DNA of 64,000 nucleotides, from assembly GCA_900540275.1 (NCBI GenBank), contig UQFO01000012.1:1-64000 (forward strand). The letters run 5' to 3'. This DNA is from an uncultured Oscillospiraceae bacterium (GTDB lineage Bacteria; Bacillota; Clostridia; Oscillospirales; Acutalibacteraceae). This document shows, one piece after another, positions 41,685 to 50,303 of the stretch. The notes beneath the pieces were generated by a model. That model had not been told where the DNA came from and did no database searches. It saw only the letters and a program-made list of their open reading frames with translations. Each line of letters starts with the position of its first letter. Position 1 is the stretch's first letter. The position numbers were made by a program, and so were the translations under genes.

Positions 41685-42446
41685 ATGATAGAATTAAAAA
41701 ATGTGTCCAAGACATACCAAAGCGGCACGCATGCGCTCCACAACGTGAACCTCTCGATTGACGAGGGTGAGTTCGTGTTTATTGTGGGTGCGTCCGGTGC
41801 GGGCAAAAGTACGTTTTTAAAGCTCATTATGCATGAGGAAACGCCGACTGAGGGGGAAATCTTCGTGGACGGCGAATCAATTGCAAACATGAAGCGCAAG
41901 AAGGTGCCTTATCTGCGCAGAAAGATGGGCATCGTGTTCCAGGACTTCAGGCTGATTGACAAAATGACAGTGTTTGACAACGTGGCGTTTGCCATGCGCG
42001 TTATTGGGGCAAGCCCGCGTGCCGTTTCCCGGCGCGTACCCTACATACTGGGGCTGGTCGGCCTGCGCGACAAGGCAAAAAGCAAGCCCAGCGAGCTTTC
42101 CGGCGGCGAACAGCAGCGCGTGAGCCTTGCAAGGGCGCTTGTCAACAACCCCAAAATGATTATCGCGGACGAGCCTACGGGCAATATTGACCCCGAAATG
42201 TCACACGAAATCCTCGAGCTGTTAAGTGAAATCAACAAGATTGGCACGACGGTGCTCGTCGTCACACATGAGCATAACCTCGTCTCCGAATTCGACAGGC
42301 GGGTCATCACCATCGATAAGGGCCGGGTCGTAAGCGACTCAAAGCACCCTGAGCTCGGCGGCGGGGCCGCAGAGGAGGAAGCGCTCGACACGGCAAGGTA
42401 TGAAGAGCTTATTAAGGAGCTTGAACCATACGGCGTGGACGAATAA
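41685..42446 (+). CDS. ftsE: Cell division ABC ATPase FtsE
   Basis: A 253-residue ATPase that with FtsX controls a periplasmic/extracytoplasmic cell-wall hydrolase. Walker A GASGAGKST is at 35-43; the Q-loop FQDFRL near 86, the signature LSGGEQQR near 138 and Walker B IIADEPTGN near 160 are intact. ATG 41685 follows AAAGGAA. It is preceded by an unusually long leader and followed by ftsX after 48 bp and a coiled-coil M23 gene. Confidence 0.95.
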   Translation: MIELKNVSKTYQSGTHALHNVNLSIDEGEFVFIVGASGAGKSTFLKLIMHEETPTEGEIFVDGESIANMKRKKVPYLRRKMGIVFQDFRLIDKMTVFDNVAFAMRVIGASPRAVSRRVPYILGLVGLRDKAKSKPSELSGGEQQRVSLARALVNNPKMIIADEPTGNIDPEMSHEILELLSEINKIGTTVLVVTHEHNLVSEFDRRVITIDKGRVVSDSKHPELGGGAAEEEALDTARYEELIKELEPYGVDE

Positions 42447-42494
42447 GCATCGCCTTGCTGTATGAACAGGTGGAACGGGAAAGGAATTTGACAT

Positions 42495-43391
42495 ATGAAG
42501 GGTTTTGGGTATTTATTTAAAGAAGGGCTGAAAAACGTCTGGCATAACCGGATGATGTCCTTCGCTTCAATCGGCGTGCTGATTTCCTGCCTGCTTCTTA
42601 CGGGAGCAGCCGTGCTGGTCTGTATGAACGTACAGTCGGTCGTCGCCTCGGTCGGCGATTCAAACGTGGTAAACGTTTATCTCGACGACGATATCAACGA
42701 GCTCGAGGCAAAGGCGATTGGCAGTGAAATTGAAAAAAACGGTAACGTAGAAAAATGTGATTTTTATTCAAAAGAGGTTGCTATTTTAGAATTCCAGGAC
42801 GCGCTGGGAGAGGTTTTCCCGCAGATGCAGGGAGACCAGAACCCCCTGCCGCACGCGTTCCATGTATCGTTTAAGGACTTGTCCATCTACGACCAGACCG
42901 CTAAGGAAATCCAGCAGATTGACGGGGTGGACAAAATAAGTAACCGCAGCGACGTTGCGGAAAAGCTGACGAGCCTCAACAATCTCGTGGCGACCATGGG
43001 GCTTTGGGTGGTCATTATCTTAGGGATTATCTCCCTGTTTATCATTTCAAACACAATCCGTATGACGATGTACGCCAGAAGGTTTGAAATCAGTATTATG
43101 AAATCAGTCGGCGCGACGAACGCGTTTGTCCGCATCCCGTTTGTTGTCGAGGGCATGTTGATTGGACTGCTTTCCGGGCTGGTTTCCTCTGTGCTGCTGA
43201 TGTTCCTGTACGACGCAATCATGGCGGCCGCGCAGCACATCGTACCGTTTACATCAATCAATTATAACGTAGTGGCGGCCCCCGTTACGGCGGCGTTTGC
43301 CATAGCCGGCATGCTTGTCGGCGCGGTCGGCGGGTTTATCTCAATCCGCAAGTACCTGAAAAAGGAAGGAAACGAAATTCTCGGCTGGTAA
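42495..43391 (+). CDS. ftsX: Cell division permease FtsX
   Basis: A 298-residue membrane subunit. Membrane segments lie at about 22-46, 170-195, 220-250 and 265-285. The extracytoplasmic domain between the first two (about 50-168) is the part that contacts its hydrolase partner. The FtsE-FtsX-M23 operon follows the FtsEX-PcsB/CwlO arrangement of Gram-positives. AAAGGA lies near ATG 42495. Confidence 0.95.
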   Translation: MKGFGYLFKEGLKNVWHNRMMSFASIGVLISCLLLTGAAVLVCMNVQSVVASVGDSNVVNVYLDDDINELEAKAIGSEIEKNGNVEKCDFYSKEVAILEFQDALGEVFPQMQGDQNPLPHAFHVSFKDLSIYDQTAKEIQQIDGVDKISNRSDVAEKLTSLNNLVATMGLWVVIILGIISLFIISNTIRMTMYARRFEISIMKSVGATNAFVRIPFVVEGMLIGLLSGLVSSVLLMFLYDAIMAAAQHIVPFTSINYNVVAAPVTAAFAIAGMLVGAVGGFISIRKYLKKEGNEILGW

Positions 43392-43417
43392 AGGATATTT
43401 TAGGAAGAGGTATTCCT

Positions 43418-44728
43418 TTGCGCCAACGGGAACATGAACCCGGAAGGATGATGGAATTGTTCAAAAAAATAATCGGCTTAATGCTTGCAGGCCTTCTTTG
43501 TACGCAGATTGTGGTATACGCGGCAACGGATATTTCCGGTATGGAGGACAAAAAGGACGACCTGCAGAGCCAGAACGAGCAGCTTGAAAAGGAACAAAAG
43601 AAAACGCAGGAGGAAATTGAGCAGAAGGAGCAGAAGCAGCAGGAGCTGGCCGCTCAGCTCAGTGAGCTGGATACAAAAATCAAGGACAGCCGCGCAAAGC
43701 TTTTGGAGCTTGAAAACCAAATCGCTCAAAAGGAACAGGATATTGAAACGGTGCAGCAGGAGGTTGACAAAGATACGAAAACCCTCCAGCAGCGCATCAA
43801 GGCCATCTATATGGCGGGCGATACGACCAACCTGGAAATTATACTCGGCGCAAAGGATTTTACCGATTTTCTCGACAAGCTGGAGCTTGTGGAAAATATA
43901 TCGGAGCATGATTCCCGCCTGATTAACGACCTGAAGGACAGCATGGCCGCCTTAAACGACGAAAAGGAGCAGCTTGAAACGGCGAAACAGGCGCAGGAGG
44001 AAGAGCAGGCATATCTCGACGGCGAGCAGGCAAACTACCAGCAGCTCGCGGAAGAGAACAAAGAGCTGCTCAATGAGCTTTACGATGTAAAGGTCAAAAC
44101 GGGCGAGGAGCTCGACCAGAACAACGCCGAGCTGAAAAAGCTCGAGAAGGAAATCAAGGAATATTACGAAGAGCAAAAGCGCAAGGCTGAGGAAGAGAAA
44201 AAACGCCAGGAGGAAGCACAAAAAAACCAGAATTCCGGCGGGGGCTCCTCCACAACAGACACGAGCGACGTTACGCCAACGGGTACGGGCTACCAGTGGC
44301 CGGCTCCCGGGTATACAATCCTTACCTCCCTTTGGGATGAGGACCGCGGCAGCAGGAACCACGGCGCGCTCGATATTGCCGGCGGAGATATCTTCGGTAA
44401 AAAGGCGGTCTCTGCGGAGGACGGCACCGTCGTCTTTACATACTCCGGTTGTACGCACAACTGGAGCAAGCCAATGAGCTACAGCTGCGGGTGCGGCGGC
44501 GGCTACGGCAATTATATTATGATTGACCACGGCGGCGGCTATTCCACCCTGTACGCCCACCTTTCATCGCTGGCTGTATCGACGGGCCAGACGGTAAAGA
44601 AGGGCCAGGTCATCGGCTATATTGGGACGACCGGCCATTCCACCGGGCCGCACCTCCATTTTGAAACCCGCTATATGGGCGAGAAATACAACCCGCTGCT
44701 GGAATACCCGCAGTTCCCCAACGTTTAA
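43418..44728 (+). CDS. Secreted coiled-coil M23 (LytM) peptidoglycan hydrolase
   Basis: A 436-residue cell-wall endopeptidase. TTG 43418 is chosen because TAGGAAGAGG lies seven bases upstream; ATG 43448 is in frame inside the signal region. A signal peptide ends near AATDIS. Residues about 40-260 form a long coiled coil, 265-295 a Gly/Ser/Thr linker, and 320-430 the M23 domain with RNHGALDIA and TGPHLHFE. Both Zn-site motifs are intact. The context (directly after ftsX) makes it the likely FtsEX-activated hydrolase, similar to EnvC/PcsB in architecture. Confidence 0.93.
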   Translation: MRQREHEPGRMMELFKKIIGLMLAGLLCTQIVVYAATDISGMEDKKDDLQSQNEQLEKEQKKTQEEIEQKEQKQQELAAQLSELDTKIKDSRAKLLELENQIAQKEQDIETVQQEVDKDTKTLQQRIKAIYMAGDTTNLEIILGAKDFTDFLDKLELVENISEHDSRLINDLKDSMAALNDEKEQLETAKQAQEEEQAYLDGEQANYQQLAEENKELLNELYDVKVKTGEELDQNNAELKKLEKEIKEYYEEQKRKAEEEKKRQEEAQKNQNSGGGSSTTDTSDVTPTGTGYQWPAPGYTILTSLWDEDRGSRNHGALDIAGGDIFGKKAVSAEDGTVVFTYSGCTHNWSKPMSYSCGCGGGYGNYIMIDHGGGYSTLYAHLSSLAVSTGQTVKKGQVIGYIGTTGHSTGPHLHFETRYMGEKYNPLLEYPQFPNV

Positions 44729-44736
44729 GAAAAGGC

Positions 44737-44775
44737 AATCCGCCGCGCGCACGTTTTGTGCCGCGGCGGATTTTT
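44737..44775 (+). terminator. Intrinsic terminator
   Basis: AATCCGCCGCG (44737-44747) and CGCGGCGGATT (44762-44772) with T tail close the ftsEX operon. Confidence 0.88.
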
Positions 44776-44860
44776 AATTATAGTGCCCATACGGAATACA
44801 GGTTTCCTTTCCGGCATAAAAATATCTATGATACTCAATTGGAAACCGGAGGATATATCT

Positions 44861-45697
44861 ATGATTACGGCGCTTACCATAAAAGAAGAGATTCCAAAGG
44901 GCTTATGCGGAAGGGTTGGGGCTTTTTTCAAGCCGAACCCGCCCGTTCCAACCCTGAGCACAATAGGCGATACGCTTGCTGTGCTCCATGTGGAGTACGG
45001 AAGAAAAAGGGAAAAAATCGCGTGGGATAAAATTGAAAAGGAGCTTGGAAACGGCAAAAAGGAAGTGCTGTACAGCGGGGATATTCCTCTTCCGAGGGGG
45101 CTGAAGCGTTACCGTTCCCACGCACTGATGCACCGGATGGCGGAAAACGCGGCGCTTGAGGCCTTGTCACGCCTGAAGCTGCCGCCGTACCGGCTGCGGC
45201 TTGGCTTGTTTGACCCGGACGGCCTGAACGACGGGATGCTCCGCCTGTTATTGCCGTTTTCCTCCTGCATCAACGCGGTCAGCGGGAATATGAAGGCGTA
45301 TATCGACCGCGCGGACGAAATTATGGAGGAAAGCGGCGCGTTTATTTCAGTACATAAAAGTATTGGCTGCCTTGAGAGCTGCCACGTCGTAATCGCGCCG
45401 GAAAAAATCCGCATGGAGCTTCCGCTTTCGGACAATACCGTCGTGTTTACAGGTGAAAAGCCCGCCGTCAGCGTGCGCGGGGTTGTTTTCGACAGGTATA
45501 CCCTCTCCCTGCCGCAAAAATATGAGCAGATTCGGCCCGGTTCCATCAGCCGCGAATATTTTGCCTGTGCGCTTTACGATAAGGGAAGGCAATACGAGAT
45601 TGGTTCCCTTATCCCACAGGGCTGTGTTTGTGCGGGTAAGCCTATGCCGATGGACGAGGTGTGCCGGTTCGTCAAGACGCAATGTGAAATACTTTAA
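44861..45697 (+). CDS. Hypothetical protein, possible Rossmann-like core
   Basis: A 278-residue cytoplasmic protein. ATG 44861 follows GGAGG by eight bases, the frame extends upstream without support. A central region (LRLGLFDPDGLNDGMLRLL then AVSGNMKAYIDRADEIMEE and CHVVIAPEKI) has alternating strands and helices. It contains no signal peptide or membrane segment. I do not recognise the family and assign no function. It is monocistronic after the ftsEX terminator. Confidence 0.7.
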   Translation: MITALTIKEEIPKGLCGRVGAFFKPNPPVPTLSTIGDTLAVLHVEYGRKREKIAWDKIEKELGNGKKEVLYSGDIPLPRGLKRYRSHALMHRMAENAALEALSRLKLPPYRLRLGLFDPDGLNDGMLRLLLPFSSCINAVSGNMKAYIDRADEIMEESGAFISVHKSIGCLESCHVVIAPEKIRMELPLSDNTVVFTGEKPAVSVRGVVFDRYTLSLPQKYEQIRPGSISREYFACALYDKGRQYEIGSLIPQGCVCAGKPMPMDEVCRFVKTQCEIL

Positions 45698-45826
45698 AGG
45701 AATTTACCTGTACTTTGAACTTAAAGAAAATGAACGTATTTCACATTTTTGAAACTTTTTGGTTTATTAATAATATAATGAAGCCATATCGTAAGCAAAG
45801 GAATAACAATAGGAAGGCGGTGCCTT

Positions 45827-46108
45827 ATGGCTGACGAATTTATCGACGCGTTTATACAGGCGGGCTGCAGCTTCCGCCCGGGAGAGGAAAAGCTGACAAG
45901 CGAGCAGCGGCAGGCTTATGAGCAGCAGCAGGCGGAATATAATAAGCTGTTTGATGAAATCGAAAACAAGCTGGGGGATGATTACCGGCTGATGCGCCAG
46001 TTTGAGGAAACAGCGAATTCCGTTTACAGTACGCAGGAGGAGTGGATTTACCGCAAGGGCTTCAGTGATTGCATTCGCCTGCTCAAATGGATGGACGCGT
46101 TTGAATAA
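45827..46108 (+). CDS. Small helical hypothetical protein
   Basis: A 93-residue, mostly helical acidic protein with Gln/Glu-rich sequence (EQRQAYEQQQAEYNKLF near 25-41) and one Cys near the C-terminus (DCIRLL). AGGAAGGCGG precedes ATG 45827. Similar to small DUF6809-like proteins of Clostridia, with low certainty. A terminator follows. TATAAT-like sequence occurs about 50 bp upstream. Confidence 0.7.
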   Translation: MADEFIDAFIQAGCSFRPGEEKLTSEQRQAYEQQQAEYNKLFDEIENKLGDDYRLMRQFEETANSVYSTQEEWIYRKGFSDCIRLLKWMDAFE

Positions 46109-46114
46109 GGCCTG

Positions 46115-46154
46115 GCGGTTTTGTCCTTTAACCCGGGACAGAACCGCTGTTTTT
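46115..46154 (+). terminator. Intrinsic terminator
   Basis: GCGGTTTTGTCC (46115-46126) and GGACAGAACCGC (46136-46147) with one G-U pair, then TTTTTATT. Confidence 0.9.
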
Positions 46155-46200
46155 ATTTCTCTCAAAAGATAAAAAAACGCCGTGTCGGTTGGGTACGGCG

Positions 46201-46229
46201 TTGACATTATTTCTTTTTAGGTATAAAAT
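46201..46229 (+). promoter_or_regulatory. mgtE leader promoter
   Basis: TTGACA (46201-46206) and TAAAAT (46224-46229) with a 17-bp spacer. The ACGCCGT/ACGGCGT hairpin at 46177-46201 borders it. Confidence 0.78.
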
Positions 46230-46270
46230 AAATTCGTATGTGAATTTTAATTTTAAAGGGGTGAAAAAAG

Positions 46271-46357
46271 ATGGACGCAGGAAGTAGCAGCGGCACAGTA
46301 CCCGGGCGAAGCGGCGGTAAAAGAAGGTGTGCGCGCCCGCGCGTCCGCTTTTTTTGA
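46271..46357 (+). CDS. Leader ORF upstream of mgtE (28 aa)
   Basis: A 28-codon frame beginning MDAGSSSGTVPGRSGG and ending with an Arg-rich stretch and two Phe. AAAGGGGTG lies about eight bases upstream of ATG 46271. The two Phe codons and stop are read from a run of seven T (46349-46355) that is also the terminator U-tract, so translation would occupy the terminator hairpin. The composition (seven Arg in the last 16 residues) is unlike MgtL. Its expression is inferred. Confidence 0.55.
   Translation: MDAGSSSGTVPGRSGGKRRCARPRVRFF
46309..46355 (+). terminator. Attenuator-type terminator in the mgtE leader
   Basis: AAGCGG (46309-46314) pairs with CCGCTT (46345-46350), an inner GCGC/GCGC hairpin extends it, and the T run at 46349-46355 follows. 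It lies inside the leader ORF and about 80 bp before mgtE. Confidence 0.55.
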
Positions 46358-46432
46358 CCCAGCCTGCTTTGACCGGTTCTTGTGTCGTACTTCTGCCTAA
46401 TAACCAAATGTAAAAGTTAGGAGGAGAGACCA

Positions 46433-47788
46433 ATGGAAAGGAATCCGGTAAGCTTTCAGGATACGATTACATCGCTGCTTGAAAGGAAAAAGTACACAAC
46501 CCTGAGGGACATTCTGACCACGATGAACCCTGCCGACATTGCCGCGCTGTTCGACGATTTAGAGGACGACGCGCTGCCGCTGCTGTTCCGGCTGCTGCCA
46601 AAGGAACAGGCTGCGGAAACCTTTGTCGAGATGGACGAGGATATGCAGGAGCTTTTAATCCTTGGCTTCAGCGATACAGAGCTCAAGGAGGTCGTCGATG
46701 AGCTGTACGTCGACGACGCGGTCGATTTGATTGAGGAAATGCCGGCAAACGTCGTCAAACGTATTTTGCGCCAGGCAGACCCCGACACCAGAAAAATGAT
46801 AAACGAGATACTGAAGTATCCGGACGACAGCGCCGGCAGTATCATGACGACAGAATATGTCAGCTTCCGCCCTGATATGACGGTGATGGAGGCAATCAAG
46901 CGGATACGCAGGACGGGCGTTGACAAGGAGACAATCTATACCTGTTATGTAATTGAAGACAACCGCAAGCTGGTTGGCATCGTTTCTATCCGTACGCTGC
47001 TTTTATCTGAAGAAAACGACGTCATACGGGACATTATGGAAACGCACGTCATTGCGGTCGGCACACTCGACGACCAGGAGGCCGTCGCGCACATGTTCCG
47101 CAAATATAATTTTCTTGCCATGCCGGTCGTAGACGGGGAAAACCGCCTGGTCGGCATCGTAACGGTCGACGACGCTATCGACGTTATGCAGGAAGAGGCG
47201 ACGGAAGATATTGAAATGATGGCCGCTATCACGCCGACAGATAAGCCGTACATGAAAACTGGCGTTTTTGAGACGTGGCGCAAGCGTATCCCATGGCTGC
47301 TGATTTTGATGATTTCCGCGACGTTTACCGGCATGATTATTACTTCATTTGAAGACGCGCTGGCAGCGCAGGTTGTCCTGACTGCCTTTATCCCCATGCT
47401 GATGGATACGGGCGGAAATTCGGGCAGCCAGGCGTCCGTAACGGTTATCCGCGGCATATCGCTGGGTGAAATTGAATTCCGTGACCTGCCCAAGGTGATA
47501 TGGAAGGAAAGCCGCGTCGCCGTACTGTGCGGCGTAACCCTTTCGGCTGCCAACTTTTTAAAACTGATGTTTTTCGACCGGGTGAGTATGCAGATTGCAG
47601 CGGTCGTCTGCCTGACGCTTATTTTAACGGTCATCGTTGCAAAGGTTATCGGCTGTACGCTGCCGATGCTTGCAAAAAAAGTCGGCTTCGACCCGGCAGT
47701 CATGGCAAGCCCGTTTATTACCACAGCGGTCGACGCGATATCGCTGCTTGTTTATTTCCAGATTGCAAAGCTGCTGCTTGGCATATAA
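46433..47788 (+). CDS. mgtE: Magnesium transporter MgtE
   Basis: A 451-residue Mg2+ channel/transporter. The N-domain (helical repeats MNPADIAALFDDL near 30-42) is followed by two CBS domains (about 130-250; GIVSIRTLLL, GIVTVDDAID), a plug helix and five membrane segments (about 285-450). TGGNSGSQASVTVIRG near 325-340 is the pore signature. TAGGAGGAG precedes ATG 46433. No M-box was recognised; instead a leader ORF with terminator lies upstream. Confidence 0.95.
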   Translation: MERNPVSFQDTITSLLERKKYTTLRDILTTMNPADIAALFDDLEDDALPLLFRLLPKEQAAETFVEMDEDMQELLILGFSDTELKEVVDELYVDDAVDLIEEMPANVVKRILRQADPDTRKMINEILKYPDDSAGSIMTTEYVSFRPDMTVMEAIKRIRRTGVDKETIYTCYVIEDNRKLVGIVSIRTLLLSEENDVIRDIMETHVIAVGTLDDQEAVAHMFRKYNFLAMPVVDGENRLVGIVTVDDAIDVMQEEATEDIEMMAAITPTDKPYMKTGVFETWRKRIPWLLILMISATFTGMIITSFEDALAAQVVLTAFIPMLMDTGGNSGSQASVTVIRGISLGEIEFRDLPKVIWKESRVAVLCGVTLSAANFLKLMFFDRVSMQIAAVVCLTLILTVIVAKVIGCTLPMLAKKVGFDPAVMASPFITTAVDAISLLVYFQIAKLLLGI

Positions 47789-47877
47789 TGGAGCAGAAAA
47801 CACAGGAGGGGGGTAAACCCTTGCCGTGTGTGATTCGTAATAGAAAACAGAAAGGGCATTGCCGCATTAAATTTGGA

Positions 47878-47903
47878 AAAACCGCCAAAAATGGCGGTTT
47901 TCC
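47878..47903 (+). terminator. mgtE terminator
   Basis: AAAACCGCC (47878-47886) and GGCGGTTTT (47893-47901), loop AAAAAT. The remaining part of 47789-48074 shows no gene. Confidence 0.82.
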
Positions 47904-48074
47904 TTGTTTCATTCCCGGAAATGCGTTATGATAGGTCCAGGAGAAAATATACGCAGAATTTATTTTCCGCCGTTCGGAGCCAGACGGCTGCCAAGGTTGT
48001 CCGGACGGGGCTTTATCCCAGAAAACAAAAAACATGTTAGGGCGGGGCCGGGCGTATAATATGGTGGAGAAAAA

Positions 48075-48416
48075 ATGACAAAGCAGGAATTTTTAACGCT
48101 TTGTGCTTCTTTTGGCAGCAGCGTTACAGACCAGCCGTTCGGCGACGAGCACACCGTCGTCCGGCACGCAGGCAGCAGGAAATGGTTTGCCCTGATTTTT
48201 ATACGCGATGGCAAGCTGTGCGCCAACCTGAAATGCGACCCGCAGAAGGCCGGCTTTTGGCGCAGCGCGTATCAGGCCGTCACGCCGGCGTGGCATATGA
48301 ACAAAACGCATTGGAATACAGTGGAGCTTAATGCGGGTATACCGCGGGAGGACCTTATGGAGATGGTCGCCGACAGCTTTAATCTGACCGCCCCAAAAAC
48401 CAGGGGGCATAAATAA
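48075..48416 (+). CDS. MmcQ/YjbR family protein
   Basis: A 113-residue YjbR-fold protein: MTKQEFLTLCASFGSSV, then KWFALIFIR, CDPQKA and a C-terminal HWNTVELNAGIPREDL. The CyaY-like double-wing fold is thought to bind DNA, but the role is unknown. GGTGGAG precedes ATG 48075. It runs into the membrane protein gene. Confidence 0.87.
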   Translation: MTKQEFLTLCASFGSSVTDQPFGDEHTVVRHAGSRKWFALIFIRDGKLCANLKCDPQKAGFWRSAYQAVTPAWHMNKTHWNTVELNAGIPREDLMEMVADSFNLTAPKTRGHK

Positions 48417-48428
48417 GGCGGAGGAGTA

Positions 48429-49262
48429 GTGGCATTGAAGGATAAAGAGAGAAAACGAATCGAACGGGTTATGGCAAAAAAAAATATCAAGGAGAATAAA
48501 GGGAAATTTATTTTTTATATCTTGATTCGCCTGTTCGTTATCGGCATGATTGTAATCCAGGTACTCAACCGCAATTTTGAAAATGTGTTTGTCTGTGTGC
48601 TGACGCTTATCCTGTTTATGATACCGGCATTTGTTGAGCGCGGCCTGAAAATAGAGCTGCCCAACACGCTGGAGGTTATGATTATCCTGTTTATCTTCGC
48701 GGCTGAAATCTTGGGGGAAATCAACGAGTTTTATGTGCTGATTCCCGGCTGGGATACCATGCTCCATACAATTAACGGCTTTTTAATGGCGGCAATCGGC
48801 TTTTCACTCGTCGATATTTTTAACAGGAGCGAGCGAACAAAATTTTTCCTTTCGCCCGTGTTCCTAGCGGTTGTGGCGTTTTGCTTTTCCATGACCATCG
48901 GCGTCCTCTGGGAGTTCTTTGAGTTTGGCGCGGATATGCTCCTGCACACAGATATGCAGAAGGACACGTTCGTAACGCAGTTTGCTTCGGTATCCCTCCA
49001 TCCCGAGGGAAGGAATATTCCAATTCCCGTGAACGATATTACGCAAACCGTCATAAAAACGGCGGACGGGACGGTTTATACGCTGGGCGCTTATCTGGAC
49101 ATCGGCCTGATTGATACGATGAAGGATTTGATTGTCAATTTCTTTGGGGCGGTTGCCTTTTCCATTATCGGGTTCTTTTATATTAAAAGCCGCGGGAAAA
49201 ATAAATTTGCCGACCGCTTTATTCCAAAGCTCATGCCGGAGGACGACGGGGAGCATATTTAA
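48429..49262 (+). CDS. DUF2238/YjdF-like membrane protein
   Basis: A 277-residue membrane protein with about six hydrophobic segments (near 28-48, 56-73, 84-108, 113-132, 141-165 and 225-245). IPGWDTMLHTINGFLMAAIGF (near 105) and FEFGADMLL (near 165) resemble YjdF/DUF2238. GTG 48429 has GGAGG four bases upstream; a TTG at 48435 is the alternative. Function unknown. Confidence 0.72.
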   Translation: MALKDKERKRIERVMAKKNIKENKGKFIFYILIRLFVIGMIVIQVLNRNFENVFVCVLTLILFMIPAFVERGLKIELPNTLEVMIILFIFAAEILGEINEFYVLIPGWDTMLHTINGFLMAAIGFSLVDIFNRSERTKFFLSPVFLAVVAFCFSMTIGVLWEFFEFGADMLLHTDMQKDTFVTQFASVSLHPEGRNIPIPVNDITQTVIKTADGTVYTLGAYLDIGLIDTMKDLIVNFFGAVAFSIIGFFYIKSRGKNKFADRFIPKLMPEDDGEHI

Positions 49263-49294
49263 AATGTGTTGGCGGAAATTGAGGGGGTGCCTCC

Positions 49295-50098
49295 ATGCTG
49301 GGTGCTGTAATCGGTGATATTGCCGGGTCGGCCTATGAATGGAACAATGTCAAAACAGATGATTTTGAAATGTTCGGGGAAGGCAGCCGTTTTACAGACG
49401 ATACGGTGATGTCCTGCGCGACGGCGGAAGCGGTGCTCTGGCTTAAGGAAAATAACGAAATCGCCGAGGAGTATACCTCGAAGGTATATGCAACGCTTTA
49501 TAAACGGTTTTATGCGTGCTACCCGGACGCGGGCTATGGCGCCGCGTTTGCAAAATGGGCGCAGGACGACAGGCTGTTTGTACAGGGAAGCTATGGTAAC
49601 GGGGCGTCCATGCGCGTATCCCCGATTGGGTTTGCGTTTGACCGGCTCGACGATGTGCTCAGCCACGCGGAGCGAAGCTGCCTTTACACCCATAACAACC
49701 GTGAGGCGATTAGCGGGGCACAGGCGGTCGCGGGGTCTATTTTTCTCGCGCGCAGAGGAAAAACAAAAGGTGAAATCAGGCGTTTTGTGCAAAAAACAGC
49801 CGGCTATGACCTGAATTTTAAGCTCCGGGATATCAGGGATACCTACTGCTTTTCCAGCAGGACAAAGCTTTCTGTCCCGGTTGCGATTACCGCGTTCCTT
49901 GAGTCGGATTCCTACGAAGACGCGGTCCGCAGGGCAATTGCGGTCGGCGGCGACAGCGACACCATTGCCTGCGTTGCGGGCGGGATTGCGCAGGCGTTTT
50001 ATGGAACAATCCCTGAGTGGATGGAAATAGAGTCGCATAAGCGGCTTGACCCAAAGCTTTTGGGTATTATTGAACAATTCCAAAGGGAGCTTATGTAA
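49295..50098 (+). CDS. ADP-ribosylglycohydrolase family protein
   Basis: A 267-residue all-helical ARH/DraG-type hydrolase that can cleave ADP-ribose from proteins or small molecules. It opens with the family glycine-rich start (AVIGDIAGSAYEW), and metal ligands are in FTDDTVMSC (near 32-40) and GGDSDTIACV (near 230-240). It is transcribed with the upstream membrane protein (33-bp gap) but a partner ADP-ribosyltransferase is not seen. Confidence 0.92.
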   Translation: MLGAVIGDIAGSAYEWNNVKTDDFEMFGEGSRFTDDTVMSCATAEAVLWLKENNEIAEEYTSKVYATLYKRFYACYPDAGYGAAFAKWAQDDRLFVQGSYGNGASMRVSPIGFAFDRLDDVLSHAERSCLYTHNNREAISGAQAVAGSIFLARRGKTKGEIRRFVQKTAGYDLNFKLRDIRDTYCFSSRTKLSVPVAITAFLESDSYEDAVRRAIAVGGDSDTIACVAGGIAQAFYGTIPEWMEIESHKRLDPKLLGIIEQFQRELM

Positions 50099-50191
50099 CC
50101 GGCCAAACAAATCCGGCATTCCAATAGGCTTTGTTATAACGCCGGCTGTGTATATTTTTTCTAATCTAAACTAATAAAAGGAGTGTTTTTT

Positions 50192-50251
50192 TTGAAACGT
50201 AATAATAAATTAACGGAGATTGCTGCAAACCGGGAGGTTTGCGCAAACTGA
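50192..50251 (+). CDS. Leader peptide of the RNHCP gene (19 aa)
   Basis: TTG 50192, with AAAAGGAG eight bases upstream, opens a 19-codon frame reading MKRNNKLTEIAANREVCAN. The stop TGA is at 50249-50251. Codons 12-14 (GCA AAC CGG) lie in attenuator segment 1, and the peptide ends just before the terminator hairpin. It is probably a regulatory leader for RNHCP. I found no amino acid run of a biosynthetic attenuator. Confidence 0.6.
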   Translation: MKRNNKLTEIAANREVCAN

Positions 50252-50281
50252 CTCCCGCAAATCCTCCCATAAGGATTTTTT
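50225..50281 (+). promoter_or_regulatory. Transcription attenuator with exclusive helices
   Basis: Segment 1 GCAAACC (50225-50231) pairs with segment 2 GGTTTGC (50236-50242, loop GGGA). Segment 2 can instead pair with segment 3 GCAAATCC (50257-50264; one bulged U), which contains the 5' arm of the terminator AAATCCT (50259-50265)/AGGATTT (50272-50278) plus T run. The 1:2 and 2:3 helices cannot coexist. Confidence 0.65.
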
Positions 50282-50303
50282 AAATCTTTAGGAGGAATAT
50301 TCC

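Noticed and set aside
47821..47931. Small TTG ORF after mgtE
   Set aside because: It runs straight through the mgtE terminator and has no promoter of its own.
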